Source of the DNA: Sediminibacterium sp.
GTDB lineage: Bacteria > Bacteroidota > Bacteroidia > Chitinophagales > Chitinophagaceae
Reading direction: 5' to 3'
Length of the DNA: 64,000 bases
Assembly (NCBI GenBank): GCA_030158665.1
Contig: JAOASM010000011.1
Span: 1 to 64,000 of the forward strand
Part shown: positions 61,475 to 64,000 of the stretch, piece by piece
Layout: each line of letters starts with the position of its first letter
Position numbering within the stretch: position 1 is the stretch's first letter
Notes under the pieces: generated by a model
Database searches by the model: none
Seen by the model: the letters and a program-made list of their open reading frames with translations, nothing else
What the model was told of the DNA's origin: nothing
Translations under genes and position numbers: made by a program

Positions 61475-61651
61475 ATGGGTATTTTAAGACAATTTGGAGA
61501 GTACTTATTTATTAAGAAAAGAGATCCCAATCAGCCTAGAACACAATGGATGAAATACATGCACGGCATGAATCGTATTTCTTTATTGATTTTTATTTTC
61601 GCTATCCTGTTTACTTTATTCCGTGTCTTTATATTGCCACTTTTTAAATAG
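61475..61651 (+). CDS. DUF6728-like membrane miniprotein
   Basis: A 58-aa protein too short for standard length cut-offs. It starts MGILRQFGEYLFIKKRDPN, contains the likely family motif WMKYMHGMNRISLLIFIF, and has one membrane segment (about residues 35-55). Its size and the MHGxNRIS motif match what I recall of the Bacteroidota family DUF6728; function unknown. It lies 10 bases after metX on the same strand and 13 bases from the facing lpxB stop. Confidence 0.75.
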   Translation: MGILRQFGEYLFIKKRDPNQPRTQWMKYMHGMNRISLLIFIFAILFTLFRVFILPLFK

Positions 61652-61664
61652 CAATAGCAGTCAT

Positions 61665-62789
61665 TTATTTACTGAATCTGCTATTCAATGTTTCTTGTAT
61701 GATTGCCGCAGCGACTGTGGTTGCTTTGTGTCCAGTGGTCAATGCTTCTTTGAGTCTAGCGTAATCTGCTTTGATAGCTGATTGATGAGCAGCATCTTCT
61801 AGTAATTTCTTTAATTCAATGGAAAGATTTTTTGTTGTCAAATCTTCTTGAATCAATTCTTTTACCACTTCCTTATTCATAATTAGATTCACCAATGCAA
61901 TGAATTTAATTTTTACAAAACGTTTAGCCAATGCTAAAGTAATTGGATTGCCTTTATAACATACAATTTCTGGTACATTCAATAAAGCAGTTTCTAATGT
62001 GGCAGTTCCACTTGTTACCAAAGCGGCTTTACTATGTTGTAAAATCGCATACGTATTTGAAGCGACTACATGTACATTTGGCAAATTAGGGATCAGTGTA
62101 TTGAACCAATCAGGGTCAATCCCTGGGGCTTGTGCAACTACAAAATGTTCTGTTGGAAATTCCTTTGCAACAGAAAGCATGATAGGTAATTTTTTTTGAA
62201 TCTCTTGTTGACGACTTCCAGGTAAGAGTGCAATTAATTTTATGTCTTGTAATGGTGGTAGGGGATGTGCTAATGGTTCTAGAGCATCAATCACTTCCAT
62301 TAAAGGATGTCCAACATAATCCACTTCCCAGTTCCACCTGTTTTTAAAATAGGCCTTTTCAAAAGGAAGGATACACAATAATCTATCAATGGATTGACGC
62401 ATAGCAGGCACTCTGTTTTCTTTCCATGCCCATACTTGTGGTGCAATAAAATACACCACTTTCATGCCATTCGTTTTAGCCCATTTGGCGATACGTAAAT
62501 TAAAGCCAGGATAATCAATACAAATTAACACGTCGGGCTCAAATGCAGTGATGTCTTTTTTACAAAAAGCGATATTGGCTATGATGGTCCTCAAATTCAT
62601 CAGCACTTCAACAAAGCCCATGAAAGCTAAACTACGATAATGTTTAACAAGATGTCCTCCCGCTGCTTGCATTAAATCGCCACCCCAACATTGTATTTGT
62701 GCAGTAGGGTCATTTTTTAAAATGGCTTTGATCAAATTGGATCCGTGTAAGTCGCCGCTCGCTTCGCCAGCAATGATGTAGTATTTCAT
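61665..62789 (-). CDS. lpxB: Lipid-A-disaccharide synthase
   Basis: Condenses UDP-diacylglucosamine and lipid X in lipid A synthesis, on the cytoplasmic face of the inner membrane. It is 374 aa. Motifs are IIAGEASGDLHGSNLI at the N-terminus, FEPDVLICIDYPGFNLRIAK, FIAPQVWAWKENR, YVGHPLMEV, ALLPGSRQQEI and the C-terminal ALVTSGTATLETALLNVPEI. It ends the minus-strand operon surE - membrane protein - lpxB, with no gap to its neighbour. Confidence 0.95.
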   Translation of the reverse strand: MKYYIIAGEASGDLHGSNLIKAILKNDPTAQIQCWGGDLMQAAGGHLVKHYRSLAFMGFVEVLMNLRTIIANIAFCKKDITAFEPDVLICIDYPGFNLRIAKWAKTNGMKVVYFIAPQVWAWKENRVPAMRQSIDRLLCILPFEKAYFKNRWNWEVDYVGHPLMEVIDALEPLAHPLPPLQDIKLIALLPGSRQQEIQKKLPIMLSVAKEFPTEHFVVAQAPGIDPDWFNTLIPNLPNVHVVASNTYAILQHSKAALVTSGTATLETALLNVPEIVCYKGNPITLALAKRFVKIKFIALVNLIMNKEVVKELIQEDLTTKNLSIELKKLLEDAAHQSAIKADYARLKEALTTGHKATTVAAAIIQETLNSRFSK

Positions 62790-63086
62790 CTATAAAAACC
62801 ATTTAGCTGCAATAGCTGCTATTGCAAAAATACAGGTGGTGAAAAATATGCCTTTAGCAGTTTTGTCAATTTGTTTTTGGAAAAAGAAAGTCAATGCAGC
62901 GGCATTTAATAAAAGTGATACACTGATCATGGCAGAGAGAATAGATTTTTGGCTGGCCAATAAATCTAAAAAGGTTTGAAGGGGCACCATGCTAAACTTC
63001 CACTGATAGAATCCAACAAAACCCAAAAAGGGTAGTGCTAAACCTATGAGTACACCAAGCATATAATTGTCTTTCTCTAATTGCAT
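62790..63086 (-). CDS. Small predicted membrane protein between surE and lpxB
   Basis: Not recognised. It is 98 aa with three likely membrane segments (LGVLIGLALPFLGFVGFY, ILSAMISVSLLLNAAALTFFF, and GIFFTTCIFAIAAIAAKWFL). It lies 4 bases after surE and abuts lpxB directly (stop at 62790, next start at 62789), so it is surely co-translated with lpxB. A role beside lipid A synthesis is possible, but nothing in the sequence proves it. Confidence 0.75.
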   Translation of the reverse strand: MQLEKDNYMLGVLIGLALPFLGFVGFYQWKFSMVPLQTFLDLLASQKSILSAMISVSLLLNAAALTFFFQKQIDKTAKGIFFTTCIFAIAAIAAKWFL

Positions 63087-63090
63087 TGCT

Positions 63091-63882
63091 TTACCATTTC
63101 CATTTTTTAATCAATTGCGCTTTTAAAGCATGATTGGTCAAATCAAATTGAACAGGAACTACGCTTACGTAATTGTTTTTTAGTGCCCAAACGTCCGTGT
63201 CTTTTGATTTATCAAAGTTCACAAATTCGCCGGTAAGCCAATAATATTTTTTACCATGTGGATCGGTACGTTCAACAAATTTCTCATCATATTTAGCATA
63301 TGCTTGTTTGCACATTTTAATCCCCTTGATCATCTTGGTTTCTACCTTTGGAATATTCACGTTTAAACATAAGTGCTTGTCCAATTTCTTATCTGCCAAT
63401 ACATGCTCAACAATGATTCGGGCAAAATGGGCAGCTGCTGTAAAATCTGCCTCTATACTTAGGTCTAATAAACTAAAACCAATACTTGGAATACTTTCGA
63501 TGGATGCTTCTAAAGCAGCCGACATGGTTCCTGAATAAATCACATTGATGGAATGGTTGGCGCCATGGTTGATACCGCTTAGGCAAATAGTTGGTTTGCG
63601 GTGTAAGACCTTATCCACTGCTAATTTCACACAGTCAACAGGGGTGCCACTACAAGAATAAGCTTCCACAGTAGGGTCATCTACCCAATGTACCTTGGTT
63701 AACCTTAAATGCTGTCCTAGTGTAATTGCGTGACCCATACCACTTTGGGGTTTGTCTGGGGCTACCACTACTATTTTACCCAATCCTTTTACCGCCTTTA
63801 CAAGGGCGTTGATACCAGGAGCACTGATGCTGTCATCGTTGGTAATTAATATAACTGGTTGTTCCTTTTTTAATTTAGCCAT
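63091..63882 (-). CDS. surE: 5'/3'-nucleotidase SurE
   Basis: Metal-dependent nucleotidase active on nucleoside monophosphates and short polyphosphate. It is 263 aa from the ATG at 63882 (MAKLKKEQPVILITNDD); an in-frame start 15 bases earlier overlaps the promoter element. The metal site is ITNDDS near residues 12-17; also seen are VVAPDKPQSGMGHAITL, SGTPVDCVKLAV, and LSGINHGANHSINVIYSGTM, followed by SIGFSLL. It heads an operon with a small membrane protein and lpxB. Confidence 0.94.
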   Translation of the reverse strand: MAKLKKEQPVILITNDDSISAPGINALVKAVKGLGKIVVVAPDKPQSGMGHAITLGQHLRLTKVHWVDDPTVEAYSCSGTPVDCVKLAVDKVLHRKPTICLSGINHGANHSINVIYSGTMSAALEASIESIPSIGFSLLDLSIEADFTAAAHFARIIVEHVLADKKLDKHLCLNVNIPKVETKMIKGIKMCKQAYAKYDEKFVERTDPHGKKYYWLTGEFVNFDKSKDTDVWALKNNYVSVVPVQFDLTNHALKAQLIKKWKW

Positions 63883-63885
63883 GCT

Positions 63886-63917
63886 GCAAGTTACCAAGAA
63901 GGCAGAATCCGTTCAAA
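63886..63917 (-). promoter_or_regulatory. Promoter of surE with shortened -7 element
   Basis: On the minus strand TTTG (63917-63914) is followed after 20 bases by TAacTTGC (63893-63886), which lacks one T of the usual TAnnTTTGC. The element ends three bases before the surE ATG, again predicting a leaderless or nearly leaderless mRNA. Confidence 0.45.
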
Positions 63918-63985
63918 AAAAAGAAATTGCTAAAAAAATTTGGAAAAACTAAATTAATTAGTAAATTGCACTAAAATAATTAGTT

Positions 63986-64000
63986 ATGTCATACGCAGGA
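63986..64000 (+). CDS. Start of an unidentified gene cut by the window edge
   Basis: An ATG at 63986 begins an open frame of five codons (MSYAG) that runs off the window, so the product cannot be named. A possible promoter lies upstream: TTTG (63939-63942), 19 bases, then TAaaTTGC (63962-63969). Confidence 0.4.

Overview
This 64 kb window is chromosomal DNA of a Bacteroidota bacterium, most likely from the Chitinophagales/Chitinophagaceae side of the phylum. The genus cannot be fixed from sequence alone. The evidence is AT-rich DNA, A-rich start regions in place of Shine-Dalgarno sequences, Bacteroidota-type promoters (TTTG, about 20 bases, then TAnnTTTG), and gene content such as the Bacteroidota omega-subunit family, DUF4835 (PorD-like), DUF4296, CarboxypepD_reg/OMP beta-barrel proteins, a NUDIX/winged-helix regulator and a DUF6728 miniprotein. 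I see no prophage, transposase, CRISPR array, rRNA or tRNA gene. The window is almost entirely coding and no gene-free stretch reaches 300 bases.

Bases 1-17262 hold translation genes: the 3' part of fusA, then the S10 and spc ribosomal protein clusters from rpsJ to rplO, secY and map, and after one flavoprotein gene, rpsA. The infA-rpmJ-rpsM-rpsK-rpsD-rpoA-rplQ block that often follows map is not here. A 250-base structured gap between rpsJ and rplC looks like a cis-acting RNA leader.

Bases 17263-28286 hold cell-envelope and housekeeping genes: bamD, rpoZ, a PorD-like protein and a small lipoprotein, a peroxiredoxin, an RlmI-like methyltransferase, grpE-dnaJ, a four-gene minus-strand operon (sodium:solute symporter, O-methyltransferase, glucosaminidase-LysM protein, hpt), and a LOG-family gene.

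Bases 28267-44739 hold a minus-strand set (trpS, deoxynucleoside kinase, GlcD-type FAD oxidase, small outer-membrane protein), then a plus-strand run (recG, pepP, pssA, purS, rsmI, M1 peptidase), rsmG plus a glycosyltransferase on minus, and tgt, lptF-like and gltA on plus.

Bases 44740-58601 are the most accessory-like part: a PepSY-like secreted protein, an outer-membrane beta-barrel protein, a complete 5-oxoprolinase operon pxpB-pxpC-pxpA with an NRAMP-type transporter, a GH30-GH3 glucan-degrading pair, and a sugar locus on minus (NupG-like MFS transporter, Gfo/Idh/MocA oxidoreductase, degenerate-NUDIX regulator). A duplicated hairpin sits at the facing stop codons of the GH3 and NUDIX genes.

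Bases 58688-64000 hold methionine synthesis (metZ-like, metX) with osmC, the tiny DUF6728 gene, and surE - small membrane protein - lpxB, ending in the first five codons of another gene.

No clearly undescribed multi-gene system is present. The best leads are the rpsJ-rplC leader, the duplicated hairpins at 55218-55340, a recurring promoter arrangement that predicts leaderless transcripts, and the putative NUDIX-type sugar regulator.
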